A stretch of DNA of 64,000 nt from DAONJL01 sp035405645 [NCBI: bacterium] (GTDB taxonomy: Bacteria > JAGOBX01 > DAONJL01), in NCBI GenBank assembly GCA_035405645.1, contig DAONJL010000009.1, positions 21,245 to 85,244 of the forward strand, in the 5' to 3' direction. This document shows positions 1-9,129 of the stretch, piece by piece (positions within the stretch are counted from its first letter, which is position 1; each line of letters begins with the position of its first letter). Under the pieces are notes generated by a model. That model did no database searches. It was given only the letters and a program-made list of their open reading frames with translations, and had not been told where the DNA came from. Position numbers and translations under genes: made by a program.

Positions 1-829
1 TCATAAAATTATATCTTTCAATATTTTCATAAATAATTTTAAATGCTAATATTTGTGGAATATAATTTTTTGTTTCTAATGGTAATCTATCTAATTGCCA
101 AAAATCTTTAATACCATTTTTATAGATAATTGCATACCTAACAGTCTGTGGCCCACAATTATATGCTGCTAAAGCTAATAGCCAATCATAAAAACGATAT
201 TCTGAACTATAATATAAATATCTTAAATAATCACAAGCTGCTTTTGTTGATTTCTCTAAATCATTTCTTTCATCGTATTGAATTGGATATATTGTTTTTA
301 AATTATATCTACGACCTGTTTCATCAATAAATTGCCACCAGCCTTTTGCGCCTTTATGTGAAACTGCTCTGGCATTTAAACCACTTTCGTGAACACACAC
401 ATAAAAAAGGTCAAGCGGCAATCCTTCATTTTGTAATATATTTTTTATTGTTTTTTCATAATATTGTGCTTTGTAAATTAGATTTTGTATTCCTTTTCTT
501 GCTTTTGAATCTGTTGTATATTTTTTTAAAATATATTGAACTTTATAATTAAGTCGCACACGCTGATTACAAAAATCTATTGTCTCAAAATCATATTTTT
601 CTTCTGGGTATAAATTTGATAAATAAGAGGTATCATTAAAATCATTATTGAACATTAAAGAATTTAAATATGATAGTGAAGAACCATTCTCTTCTGTAAA
701 ATTATTTTTGGTTAATAATTCTTCAAAATTATAACTTTCCAATCTTCGTTCATAAGAAGTGCAGCCGAAAAAGATTAAATATGAACATAATATAAATAAA
801 TAAATTAATATTATACGCTTCCTTTTCAT
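1..829 (-). CDS. MltD-like lytic transglycosylase lipoprotein (3' end beyond window)
   Basis: Read on the minus strand from ATG at 829, the frame stays open to the window edge, giving about 276 codons without a stop. The N-terminus is a short basic, hydrophobic signal ending in FFGC, a relaxed lipobox. The SLT fold is visible: catalytic Glu in HESGLNARA, then SHKGAKGWWQFI, the substrate motif LALAAYNCGP and a final LPLETKNYIPQ. The family cleaves peptidoglycan glycan strands to 1,6-anhydro ends in the periplasm. MltD proteins usually carry LysM repeats after this domain; here that part lies outside the window. The lipobox is weak by E. coli rules (Phe at -3), so outer-membrane anchoring is likely rather than certain. 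Confidence 0.85.
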   Translation of the reverse strand, partial: MKRKRIILIYLFILCSYLIFFGCTSYERRLESYNFEELLTKNNFTEENGSSLSYLNSLMFNNDFNDTSYLSNLYPEEKYDFETIDFCNQRVRLNYKVQYILKKYTTDSKARKGIQNLIYKAQYYEKTIKNILQNEGLPLDLFYVCVHESGLNARAVSHKGAKGWWQFIDETGRRYNLKTIYPIQYDERNDLEKSTKAACDYLRYLYYSSEYRFYDWLLALAAYNCGPQTVRYAIIYKNGIKDFWQLDRLPLETKNYIPQILAFKIIYENIERYNFM

Positions 830-867
830 TAAAATTTCTCAAATTTTTTTATTGATTTTAAAAAATA

Positions 868-897
868 ATTATAATATAATAATAACAATATTGTCAA
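868..897 (-). promoter_or_regulatory. sigma70-type promoter of the lytic transglycosylase gene
   Basis: On the minus strand TTGACA (897-892), an 18 bp spacer and TATAAT (873-868) form a consensus promoter. The predicted start lies about 30 nt before the ATG at 829. Confidence 0.6.
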
Positions 898-991
898 TTA
901 TTATTTTTAAAAAATTTATAAATACAATTGATATAAATAACACTCATTTTAGAAATTTTTTTTCACTGCAATTCAATAGGAACTTAAAATA

Positions 992-2722
992 ATGGTAATA
1001 AATATTATTGATTTAAACTTATTAAAAATAGTTTTAAAAAAATATTATATTGAAAATAATATTAATTATACTTTCTTTGATATAAGTATATCAGATTTAG
1101 AAGAAGAAATAAAAACAAAAAAACCATCAATAATTTGTATTCAGGATAAATTTTTTGGTTTTGATATTGATGAATTTATAAAAAAAATTTTTAAAATAAT
1201 AAAAGAACAAAATCTAAATACTAAAATCTTTTTAATTTATTTAGATGAAAATCCTCAGTTATTTAATAAATATAAAGATGAAATAATTTTTATAAATTTA
1301 AAAAATTTGAATGAAATAAAAAATTATTTTAATATATATTTAAAAGCAGAACAAAAAGTTGAACCAGAAAAAAAAGTAAAAAAACAATTTGAAATACTTT
1401 TTGTTGATGATAGTAATTCAATGCATAGTTTAATTAATAATTTTTTACAAAATAATGACAATAAAATCTATCACGCATATAGTGGAGTAGAAGCTATAAA
1501 AAAATACTATGAAATTTTACCAGATTTAATAATCACTGATATTGAAATGCCTGAAATGAATGGTTTGGAATTATGTAAAAAAATAAAAGAACAAAATATA
1601 AATAGATTCATTCCAATAATAATACTATCAAGCAGAAGTGATAAAATCACAATCGAAGAAGCATTTAATTATGGAGCAGATGATTATTTGATTAAGCCAA
1701 TAGACGGTGAAAAACTTAAAGCAATCATTGAAAGATATAGAAAAATAATTCATAGCAAAAAGAAAAATAAAATTTTAATTATTGATGATAGTAAGATAAT
1801 TAGAGAATATTTAAGACATTCGCTATTAAAACAGGGCTTTAGCGTAATAACAGCAGAAAATGGTAAAATTGGATATGAAATAATTAAAAAAGAAAAACCA
1901 GATATAATATTAACTGATATAGAAATGCCATTAATGGATGGTTATGAATTATGTAAGAAAATAAAAAATGATAATGAATTAAATGAAATACCAATTTTAA
2001 TAATGAGTTCAAAAGATAAAGCCTATGATATAAAAAAAGCAAATGAATTAGGTATTGTTCATTATTTTGTTAAACCATTTGATATAGAAAAATTAATACT
2101 TGTAATTGATAGATTAATAATTGAGAAATATGATATATATAAAAAAGAAACAGAATATATGTTATTAACCATACAATCATTAATAAAAGCATTAGAGGCA
2201 CGCGATGAATATACAAAAGGACATACAGAGCGTGTGGCAGAATTATCAGTAAAATTAGGTAAATATATGGGATTATCAGAGAATGAAATAAATGAATTAA
2301 AGATAGCAGCAAATTTACATGATATTGGCAAAATAGGGATAAAAGATGAAATATTATTAAAACCAGATAAATTAACTGATGATGAATATTTGATAATTCA
2401 GGAACATACAATAATTGGCGCAGAAATTTTAAAACCAATAAAATCATTATCAAAAATAATACCACTTATTTTACACCACCATGAGCGTTGGGATGGTGCT
2501 GGTTATCCAGGGCATATAAGTAAAGAACAAATACCATTAGGTGCTCGTATAATTGCTATTGTTGATTCCTATGATGCAATGACATCAAATAGACCATACA
2601 GAAAAAAGTTAAGACCAGAAGAAGCAATAAAAATAATAAAAGAAAATGCTGGTAAACAATATTGTCCAAAATGTGTTGATGCATTTTTAAAAATGATGGC
2701 AGAAGAAAAAAATAATGCCTGA
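992..2722 (+). CDS. Dual-receiver HD-GYP phosphodiesterase response regulator
   Basis: A 576-residue cytoplasmic signalling protein. Residues 1-130 form an unrecognised, possibly degenerate receiver-like N-terminal region. REC1 spans about 133-250 with phospho-acceptor D183 and K235. REC2 spans about 260-378 with D309 and K361. An HD-GYP domain follows (about 390-570) with H411, H443-D444 in HDIGK, and HHERWDGAGYP at 496-506. HD-GYP domains hydrolyse cyclic di-GMP, and all signature residues seen here are intact, so it is predicted active and controlled by phosphorylation of one or both receivers. A weak AGGAA precedes the ATG. The next gene starts inside its last codons (8 bp overlap), implying co-transcription. 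No partner kinase is adjacent. Confidence 0.93.
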   Translation: MVINIIDLNLLKIVLKKYYIENNINYTFFDISISDLEEEIKTKKPSIICIQDKFFGFDIDEFIKKIFKIIKEQNLNTKIFLIYLDENPQLFNKYKDEIIFINLKNLNEIKNYFNIYLKAEQKVEPEKKVKKQFEILFVDDSNSMHSLINNFLQNNDNKIYHAYSGVEAIKKYYEILPDLIITDIEMPEMNGLELCKKIKEQNINRFIPIIILSSRSDKITIEEAFNYGADDYLIKPIDGEKLKAIIERYRKIIHSKKKNKILIIDDSKIIREYLRHSLLKQGFSVITAENGKIGYEIIKKEKPDIILTDIEMPLMDGYELCKKIKNDNELNEIPILIMSSKDKAYDIKKANELGIVHYFVKPFDIEKLILVIDRLIIEKYDIYKKETEYMLLTIQSLIKALEARDEYTKGHTERVAELSVKLGKYMGLSENEINELKIAANLHDIGKIGIKDEILLKPDKLTDDEYLIIQEHTIIGAEILKPIKSLSKIIPLILHHHERWDGAGYPGHISKEQIPLGARIIAIVDSYDAMTSNRPYRKKLRPEEAIKIIKENAGKQYCPKCVDAFLKMMAEEKNNA

Positions 2723-3866
2723 CGAAATCAAAGAAGATATAATAAAAATATATTGCAATAAATATTTATTTAAAGGTAAAACATTTAGAGATATAGAAAA
2801 TAATATAATTAAAATAATAGAGCGTGGATATTATAATTTTTATGAAGGTCCTGATTTTAAAGATTTTACAATAAACACAAAAAATAAAATCATTAAAAGT
2901 GATATAGAAGTTGAAACTAACTTAAATAATTATTTTTTACATAAGCATCATATTGATAATAACTACAAAAATGTAAAAATAATTTTTGTTTATGAACTTG
3001 ATAACAAGATTGAAAAAAGAATAAACAAACAAATTGTAATATTAAAAAATAAAATAAATAAATTAACAGAAAATGATATAATAGAATTAAAAAATTATTT
3101 TTTACAATCAATTTATAAAACACATCTAATAAACAAATTAAAAAAACTTGATAAAATAACAAGAAAAAAAGAAATAATAAAATTAGGAATAAAAAGATTT
3201 ATAAACAAAAAAAGAGATATAAAAAACTTAATAAAAAAAAATGGTGAAAAAATTGGCTTAATAATAAAATTATTTGAAATAACAGGTTATAGCAGAAATA
3301 AAGAATTATTTAGACGAATAGCAGAAAATATTGATTGGATAAAAATAATAAACAAACTAAATTATTCTTCATTGAATTTCCAAAAAGAATTTTTTTATAA
3401 TTTATTATTAGAAATTTTTGATAAAAATAAAAATGAATATTTAATAAATAAAATAGAAATCAATTATAAAAAATATAAAGTTTATCCCAGAGCTGATTTA
3501 AAATTAAGAATAAATATTTTAATACCAATTTTATTAAAAATAATAAGTATCGATAATTTTACAGAATTAAAAGAAATAAAAGAAAAGAAAAGAATTAGTG
3601 AATTATATGTATGGTTTAAAGAATATTTTTTATTTAATAAACTAAAAACAGATATACAAAATTTCAGGATAAAATCATATATTTATAATTTATGGTTGCC
3701 ATATTTAGCAATTAAATACAAAAATGACTATGTAAAAAAAGAATTGTTAAATTTCCCAAAAATTACAAATTATCATTGTATAAATTATCCTGAAAGAATA
3801 TTAGAATTAAATGAAAAAGGAATAAAAGAAATTGAACAACAAGGATTATTATATTTATGTAGATAA
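2715..3866 (+). CDS. DUF2851 family protein
   Basis: A 383-residue protein with the DUF2851 pattern: an N-terminal YEGPDFKDFTI (family usual: NxGPDFxxAxI), then KSDIEVETNLNNYFLHKHH and NNYKNVKIIFVYE, matching the family's HxHxxDxxYxNVxLHVV core. No signal peptide or membrane segment is seen. Function of the family is unknown to me. It overlaps the upstream HD-GYP gene by 8 bp and is probably translated by coupling. The middle is rich in Lys, Asn and Ile through base composition, so the family match rests on the first 110 residues. Confidence 0.65.
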   Translation: MPDEIKEDIIKIYCNKYLFKGKTFRDIENNIIKIIERGYYNFYEGPDFKDFTINTKNKIIKSDIEVETNLNNYFLHKHHIDNNYKNVKIIFVYELDNKIEKRINKQIVILKNKINKLTENDIIELKNYFLQSIYKTHLINKLKKLDKITRKKEIIKLGIKRFINKKRDIKNLIKKNGEKIGLIIKLFEITGYSRNKELFRRIAENIDWIKIINKLNYSSLNFQKEFFYNLLLEIFDKNKNEYLINKIEINYKKYKVYPRADLKLRINILIPILLKIISIDNFTELKEIKEKKRISELYVWFKEYFLFNKLKTDIQNFRIKSYIYNLWLPYLAIKYKNDYVKKELLNFPKITNYHCINYPERILELNEKGIKEIEQQGLLYLCR

Positions 3867-3903
3867 AAAAATTTAATAATAATAGAAGTAAGGAGAAATT
3901 AAT

Positions 3904-5004
3904 ATGAATAAAAAATTTAAAAAAATAGTTATAAAAATAGGAACAAGTTTAATAACAAGAAATAATAATAGAGAAATAAACAAAGAATTTTTTGAAAATA
4001 TAACAAATGAAATATCAAATCTAATGAAAGAAAAAAAAATAGTAATAGTATCATCAGGAGCAATTGGACTTGGAATGTTAGAATTAGGTTTAACAAAACG
4101 GCCCAAAAAAATAAGTGAAAAACAAGCAGTTGCAGCAATAGGTCAACCAATATTAATGAACATTTATGCTAATTATTTTAAAAAGTACAATATAAAAACA
4201 GCACAATTATTATTAACTCATGGTGGTTTACAAAACAGAGAAAGATATATTAATGCAAGTAATACATTACAAGAACTAATAAAAGAAAAAGTAATACCAA
4301 TAATAAATGAAAATGATACAGTAGCAACAGAAGAAATTAAATTTGGTGATAATGATAAATTAGCAGCATTAACAGCAATTTTATTTGATGCTGATTTGCT
4401 TGTATTATTAACTGACATTGATGGTTTATATGCAAATATAAATGATAAAAATTCGTTAATAAATGAAGTAAGTGAAATAACAAAAAAAATAGAAGAATAT
4501 GCCCAACCATCAAAGCGCGAAAGTACTGTTGGTGGTTTTAAATCAAAAATAGAAAGTGCAAAAATAGCTGTAAATTCTGGTGTTAATGTCTTAATCTGTA
4601 ATGGAAAACAAAAAAATTCAATCACAAAATTTTTAAATGGAGAAAAAATTGGAACATATTTTAAAGCAAAAGAGAATGGTTTAAAAGGAAAGAAAAAATA
4701 TATTGCATATAACTTAAAGAGATGTGGTGAAATTATAATTGATGAAGGAGCAAAAATAGCACTAATAGAAAAAAATAAATCTTTACTTCCATCAGGAATA
4801 ATAAATATTAAAGGCAATTTTAATTTTGGTGATTGTGTTTCAATTATTTTTAATAATAAAGAAATTGGTTGTGGCTTAGTTAATTATGATGCTGAATTTA
4901 TAAAAAAATTAAAAGGTTTAAAATCAGCAGAAATAAAAAATAAATATAATGATAAATATATTCAAGAAGAGGTAATACATAAAGATAATCTTGTAATATT
5001 TTAA
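3904..5004 (+). CDS. proB: Glutamate 5-kinase ProB with PUA domain
   Basis: A 366-residue enzyme that phosphorylates L-glutamate with ATP, the first step of proline synthesis. The amino-acid-kinase fold shows VIKIGTSLIT near the start, SSGAIGLGM, the glutamate-site motif INENDTVATEE and FGDNDKLAA, then LLTDIDGLY. The C-terminal PUA domain starts near residue 280 (GEIIIDEGA, FGDCVSII). Length matches the full kinase-PUA form. A clear AGGAGA (3891-3896) sets the start. proA is not in the window. It ends convergently with the kinase at 5033. Confidence 0.95.
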   Translation: MNKKFKKIVIKIGTSLITRNNNREINKEFFENITNEISNLMKEKKIVIVSSGAIGLGMLELGLTKRPKKISEKQAVAAIGQPILMNIYANYFKKYNIKTAQLLLTHGGLQNRERYINASNTLQELIKEKVIPIINENDTVATEEIKFGDNDKLAALTAILFDADLLVLLTDIDGLYANINDKNSLINEVSEITKKIEEYAQPSKRESTVGGFKSKIESAKIAVNSGVNVLICNGKQKNSITKFLNGEKIGTYFKAKENGLKGKKKYIAYNLKRCGEIIIDEGAKIALIEKNKSLLPSGIINIKGNFNFGDCVSIIFNNKEIGCGLVNYDAEFIKKLKGLKSAEIKNKYNDKYIQEEVIHKDNLVIF

Positions 5005-5032
5005 AGTTCCTTTAATTAATAACAAAATAATT

Positions 5033-6625
5033 CTATGCTCTATATTCTAAAAAAAGGTAGACCATTGTGTATTTATTTACTTTACTAAAAAAGAAAATGT
5101 ATCCTTTTAATAAGGATACTAATCTTTTAACAATAGCAAGACCAAGACCAGAACCTAAATGTTTTTTTTCAGAATGAAATTGTTGAAATTCTGAGCCAAT
5201 TTTACTAATACATTCTTTTGGTATTCCTGCTCCTGTATCATATACTATAATTTTAATATAATTTATTTCTGTTGGAAGTAAGAAACGCCTGTAATCATAT
5301 TTACTTGCCTGTCGAACAAAAATTTTAATAAAACCTTTATCAGTAAATTTAACAGAATTTGAAAGTAAATTTAAAATTATTTCTCTAATTTTTTCTATAT
5401 CACTTTTAATATTTTTAATATTTTTATCCACATCAATACTAAATTTTAAGCCTTTATTTTCTATTTCATTTTTTGTTATTTGATAACATTCATTAATAAG
5501 TTCAGAAATATCAAAATAATCAAGATATACAGGCACTTTACGTGCTTCTAATTTTGATATTTCAAGAATAGAATTAATTATTTTTAATAAAAAATTCGAT
5601 TGAGATATTATCATATTCAGGTCTTCTTTATTTCGCTCACCAAGTATTGAATAACAATCTTCTTTTAAAAAATTTGCATAACCAATAATTGAATTAAGTG
5701 GAGTTTTTAATTCGTGTCCCATACTTGATAAATAATCAGATTTTATTTTATTTGCTTCTTCTAATTTTTTATTTATTTCATTTATTCTATCTCTTTGATA
5801 AATTAAATTTTGATTTGTTATTTCAAGTTCTTTTTCGTGTTCCTTTAACTTTTTTAACATTTGTTTAAATGAACTGGCTAAATATGATATTTCATCATTT
5901 GTTTGTGGTATAATAATTTGGCGCGAAAAATCGCCATTTTCAATTGCTTTCATAACAGCAATTAAATTAAATAAAGGCCGTGTGATATTTATTGCAAAAG
6001 AAAAATTTAATAATAGACTCACTAAAAAAATAAATAATAAAAAAATTAAACCATAAACAATTACTTTTAAAAATAATCTATTAATATAATGAAGATAATA
6101 ATTCATTTCAGATTTTGATTTTGAATAAAGAGCATTTAATTTTAGATTGAGTGAATTAACTTTATTTTTCAATTTCTCTATTACAAAATCTAAATTCTCT
6201 TTGTATATTATTTTTTCTTGTGGTATTTGTGTCTGTTCTATTTTTAATAAAAATTTTTCTATCGAAGAATAATCAGAATAAATTTCATTTGTAATAATAA
6301 TTATTTCTTTCAATGATTCAATTTTTTGGTCATATTTTTCACGCTCAATATTTTGTATAAATAACTGAATTTCATATATTCCTTTTATTAAATAATTTTT
6401 AAAAAGTATCAAATTGTTAAAATTATAATGTTCAATTGCAAGTGAAATATTTTTATCAAATTCTTTAAATCTTGATAATTCTATATTTAATCTTAATATA
6501 TTTGATGTTGCTATTAATGTTTTTTGAATTTTAGCAAAAATAATAATAAATAAAATAGCAAACGAAATAATTATAAGTAAAATAATAATTGATTGCATTA
6601 AAACAATTTTATTCTTTATTTCCAT
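5033..6625 (-). CDS. Membrane sensor histidine kinase (HAMP-HisKA-HATPase)
   Basis: 530 residues. TM1 is at about 7-30, a helical extracytoplasmic sensor region at 31-182, TM2 at about 183-210, HAMP at 211-263 and a coiled coil at 263-295. The H-box is SSMGHELKTPLNSI with H304. The N-box is LLSNSVKF, G1 DTGAGIP and G2 GSGLGLAIVKRL. All catalytic motifs are intact. The sensor region resembles four-helix, PilJ-like modules, but no ligand can be named. No cognate regulator is adjacent; hypA lies 22 bp upstream. Expected role: autophosphorylation at H304 in response to a periplasmic signal. Confidence 0.92.
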   Translation of the reverse strand: MEIKNKIVLMQSIIILLIIISFAILFIIIFAKIQKTLIATSNILRLNIELSRFKEFDKNISLAIEHYNFNNLILFKNYLIKGIYEIQLFIQNIEREKYDQKIESLKEIIIITNEIYSDYSSIEKFLLKIEQTQIPQEKIIYKENLDFVIEKLKNKVNSLNLKLNALYSKSKSEMNYYLHYINRLFLKVIVYGLIFLLFIFLVSLLLNFSFAINITRPLFNLIAVMKAIENGDFSRQIIIPQTNDEISYLASSFKQMLKKLKEHEKELEITNQNLIYQRDRINEINKKLEEANKIKSDYLSSMGHELKTPLNSIIGYANFLKEDCYSILGERNKEDLNMIISQSNFLLKIINSILEISKLEARKVPVYLDYFDISELINECYQITKNEIENKGLKFSIDVDKNIKNIKSDIEKIREIILNLLSNSVKFTDKGFIKIFVRQASKYDYRRFLLPTEINYIKIIVYDTGAGIPKECISKIGSEFQQFHSEKKHLGSGLGLAIVKRLVSLLKGYIFFFSKVNKYTMVYLFLEYRA

Positions 6626-6647
6626 ACTTTTTTAAAAAAATTATAAT

Positions 6648-7007
6648 TTATTTGTTTTCTTCTATATCTATACTTTCAATATATAGTTGATTGCCTGTAA
6701 TAATTTCAATATTATTTGAATAACATTTATTACATATAAATATTGGTTCTGTAATTTCAAATTCATTTGAACATTCAATACATTTTATAATTGCTGGTTG
6801 TGAAATAATATTTAATTTTGTATTTTGAAATATTGTATCCTTTGCTATAATTTTAAAACAATCTTCAAATATGTCTGGAAAAATCCAATTTAATTTTCCT
6901 ATTACTATATTTATTGAATTTATTTTTTTATTTTCCAGATTGTATTTTTCTTTTATCTCATTATTTAAAATATTAAATAAATTTGAGCAAATACTAAATT
7001 CATGCAT
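6648..7007 (-). CDS. hypA: Hydrogenase/urease nickel chaperone HypA
   Basis: 119 residues, usual length for the family. It starts MHEFS; the nickel ligand is the N-terminal Met-His2 with Glu3. A zinc site is formed by Cys76, Cys79, Cys92 and Cys95 (two CxxC). HypA delivers Ni to [NiFe]-hydrogenase with HypB. No other hyp or hydrogenase gene lies in the window, so this is an orphan copy between lptB and a sensor kinase. It is separated by only 6 bp from lptB and must share its message. Confidence 0.93.
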   Translation of the reverse strand: MHEFSICSNLFNILNNEIKEKYNLENKKINSINIVIGKLNWIFPDIFEDCFKIIAKDTIFQNTKLNIISQPAIIKCIECSNEFEITEPIFICNKCYSNNIEIITGNQLYIESIDIEENK

Positions 7008-7013
7008 ATAAAT

Positions 7014-7739
7014 TTATAAAGTAAAATTATGTCCTAAATATATTTCCCGCGCTGTTGGGTCATTTGCTAATTTATTTGCATCACCTGATAAAAAAATTTC
7101 ACCATCTGAAATCATATATGCTCTATCAACAACTTCAAGTGTTTCACGAACTTTATGGTCAGTAATCAATACACCTATATTTTTTTCTTTTAATTTTTTT
7201 ATTATATTTTGAATATCAATTACTCGGATTGGGTCAACTCCTGCGAATGGTTCATCAAGTAATAAAAAGGATGGATTTAATACAAGTGCACGTGCTATTT
7301 CTACGCGCCTGCGTTCACCACCGGATAATTGTGTTCCTAAATTTTTTGCTATATGTGCAATATTCATTTCTTCGATTAATTTATCTTTTATTTCTTTTCG
7401 TTCTTTTTTTGATAAATTTGTAAATTCTAAAACTGCGAGAATATTTTCTTCTACTGTAAGCTTTCTAAAAACTGATGATTCCTGTGGTAAATAACCTATA
7501 CCTTTTCTTGCTCGTTGATACATTGGTAAATTTGTAATATCTTCATTATCTAAATAAATTGAACCATCATTTGGTTTTATTAAGCCAACAATCATATAAA
7601 ATGTTGTTGTTTTACCTGCACCATTTGGCCCTAATAAACCAACTATTTCGCCCTGTTTTAAATTCATACTAATTCCGCGCACTACTTCTCTTTTCTTATA
7701 TAATTTTCTTAAATTTTTTACAATTAGTTCTCTATTCAT
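7014..7739 (-). CDS. lptB: LPS export ABC ATPase LptB
   Basis: 241 residues with Walker A GPNGAGKTTTFYM, Q-loop in GYLPQESSVFRKLTVEEN, signature LSGGERRRVEIARAL, Walker B LLLDEPFAGVDP and H-loop ITDHKVRETL. The phrase QESSVFRKLTVEEN is characteristic of LptB rather than other ABC ATPases. With LptF/G (not in the window) it drives LPS extraction from the inner membrane. Its start overlaps the end of the LptC/LptA-like gene by 8 bp, tying the two together. Its presence argues for an LPS-bearing outer membrane. Confidence 0.95.
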   Translation of the reverse strand: MNRELIVKNLRKLYKKREVVRGISMNLKQGEIVGLLGPNGAGKTTTFYMIVGLIKPNDGSIYLDNEDITNLPMYQRARKGIGYLPQESSVFRKLTVEENILAVLEFTNLSKKERKEIKDKLIEEMNIAHIAKNLGTQLSGGERRRVEIARALVLNPSFLLLDEPFAGVDPIRVIDIQNIIKKLKEKNIGVLITDHKVRETLEVVDRAYMISDGEIFLSGDANKLANDPTAREIYLGHNFTL

Positions 7740-9126
7740 TTTTTATATTCTCTATATTTAACATTGAATTATTCAAATTTAAAAAAACCATTTTGTCAAT
7801 TTTTTTATTTTGATTATAATATACTTTGCATTTCTCTGAATTCATTTCATCATTATTTACTATATTTACCATCTTTAAATTATTATAAATTGAAATAGTG
7901 TCTAAATCACCAATGAGTAAATCACCAAAAAATTTATAATCATCTTTCTGCGCAATTATATTTTTCTTAATAATTATTTGGTTTACTTTTTTTTGTTTAT
8001 CAAAATTTATTTCAAAATTATCAGCTATTATTTCATTCTTTTCATTTATAAAAATTTTACTTCTATCAAGAATAAAAATTTTGCTGATTAAATCATTTAA
8101 CCATTCACATTTAATTTTTATTTCATTTAATATATTCACAAAATGAATTATTTCATTATCTGTTTTATAATCTATATAAAATGTATTAGCAACAATATTT
8201 TTAATTTTATTCTGAACAAAATTAAAATTTGATTTTCTTCCATTTATGATAATTGTATCATTGTTAATTAAAAATTTATCTTTGAAAATTATTTCATTTA
8301 TTGTCTGGTCTTCATTTAATTTTATTAACATATCATTTGTTTGCCCATTATAAATATCATAATTAAATCTTACATTTTGAATAAAATTTAATGAGTTAAT
8401 TTTATTTTGCATTATGAAATTTATAAATAATGTATCACTTAATATTTTATTCTGATAATATAGAAGCTTATTTTTACCAAAGCCAGAAAAACTTTTAAAA
8501 TTATTTTTTTCATCAATAAATATTTCTGAAAAATCATTTTGGAGTGTATAATCATTATATATAAATGAAACATCACCAGTTAATTTAATATAGCCTTTAT
8601 TTACATAATACTCTGCTCTATTTGATTTAACATACTGATTTTTATATGTTCTGTTTTTTAATTGAAATTCATTTAAAAATTTTATATATTCTTTGTTATC
8701 AAAATATTTTATGCCTTTACAAAATAATTCATTGTTCTCTTTTATTACTGTAACATAAGTATCATTAGAAAGTGATAAATCAGAATTATCCCAAAACAAA
8801 TATTCTGTATTTATTATTACACCATTTACATTTTTTACATTTACATTATTTCGTATCTCAATATTCTTATTTTTAAAAATTGTTCCATTTAATCCAGTAA
8901 TTGTTGCGCTTTTTGTGCCACCTTTATATAATATTAAATAAAAATTCTTGACTAATATATTTTCATTTTTTAAAACACTTGCTTGTTTGGCATTTAAATC
9001 CCACAATTTTTCAGATTCTTTCATTTCTGAAATTACAAAATCTTTTATATCATATAATTTTTCATTAGCAAAAATATTTATATTAGCAAAAACCAAAAAA
9101 ATAATTAGTAAGATTATTTTCAGCAT
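7732..9126 (-). CDS. LptC-like plus LptA/OstA-like LPS transport protein
   Basis: 464 residues with an N-terminal hydrophobic signal (about 1-20). Residues 20-150 look like LptC: EKLWDLNAKQAS, NVNVKNVNGVIINTEYLFW. From about 165 onward LptA/OstA-type strands appear (VKSNRAEYYVNKGYIKLTGDV). It is much longer than LptC (about 190) or LptA (about 185) alone, so it is read as a fusion forming part of the periplasmic LPS bridge. Sequence similarity is of the loose, beta-repeat kind, so domain borders are approximate. It precedes lptB with an 8 bp overlap. Confidence 0.72.
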   Translation of the reverse strand: MLKIILLIIFLVFANINIFANEKLYDIKDFVISEMKESEKLWDLNAKQASVLKNENILVKNFYLILYKGGTKSATITGLNGTIFKNKNIEIRNNVNVKNVNGVIINTEYLFWDNSDLSLSNDTYVTVIKENNELFCKGIKYFDNKEYIKFLNEFQLKNRTYKNQYVKSNRAEYYVNKGYIKLTGDVSFIYNDYTLQNDFSEIFIDEKNNFKSFSGFGKNKLLYYQNKILSDTLFINFIMQNKINSLNFIQNVRFNYDIYNGQTNDMLIKLNEDQTINEIIFKDKFLINNDTIIINGRKSNFNFVQNKIKNIVANTFYIDYKTDNEIIHFVNILNEIKIKCEWLNDLISKIFILDRSKIFINEKNEIIADNFEINFDKQKKVNQIIIKKNIIAQKDDYKFFGDLLIGDLDTISIYNNLKMVNIVNNDEMNSEKCKVYYNQNKKIDKMVFLNLNNSMLNIENIKNE

Positions 9127-9129
9127 AAT

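Noticed and set aside
148-552. Plus-strand frames opposite the lytic transglycosylase
   Set aside because: The minus strand carries a recognisable SLT domain; the plus frames have only low-complexity Leu/Asn/Phe sequence.
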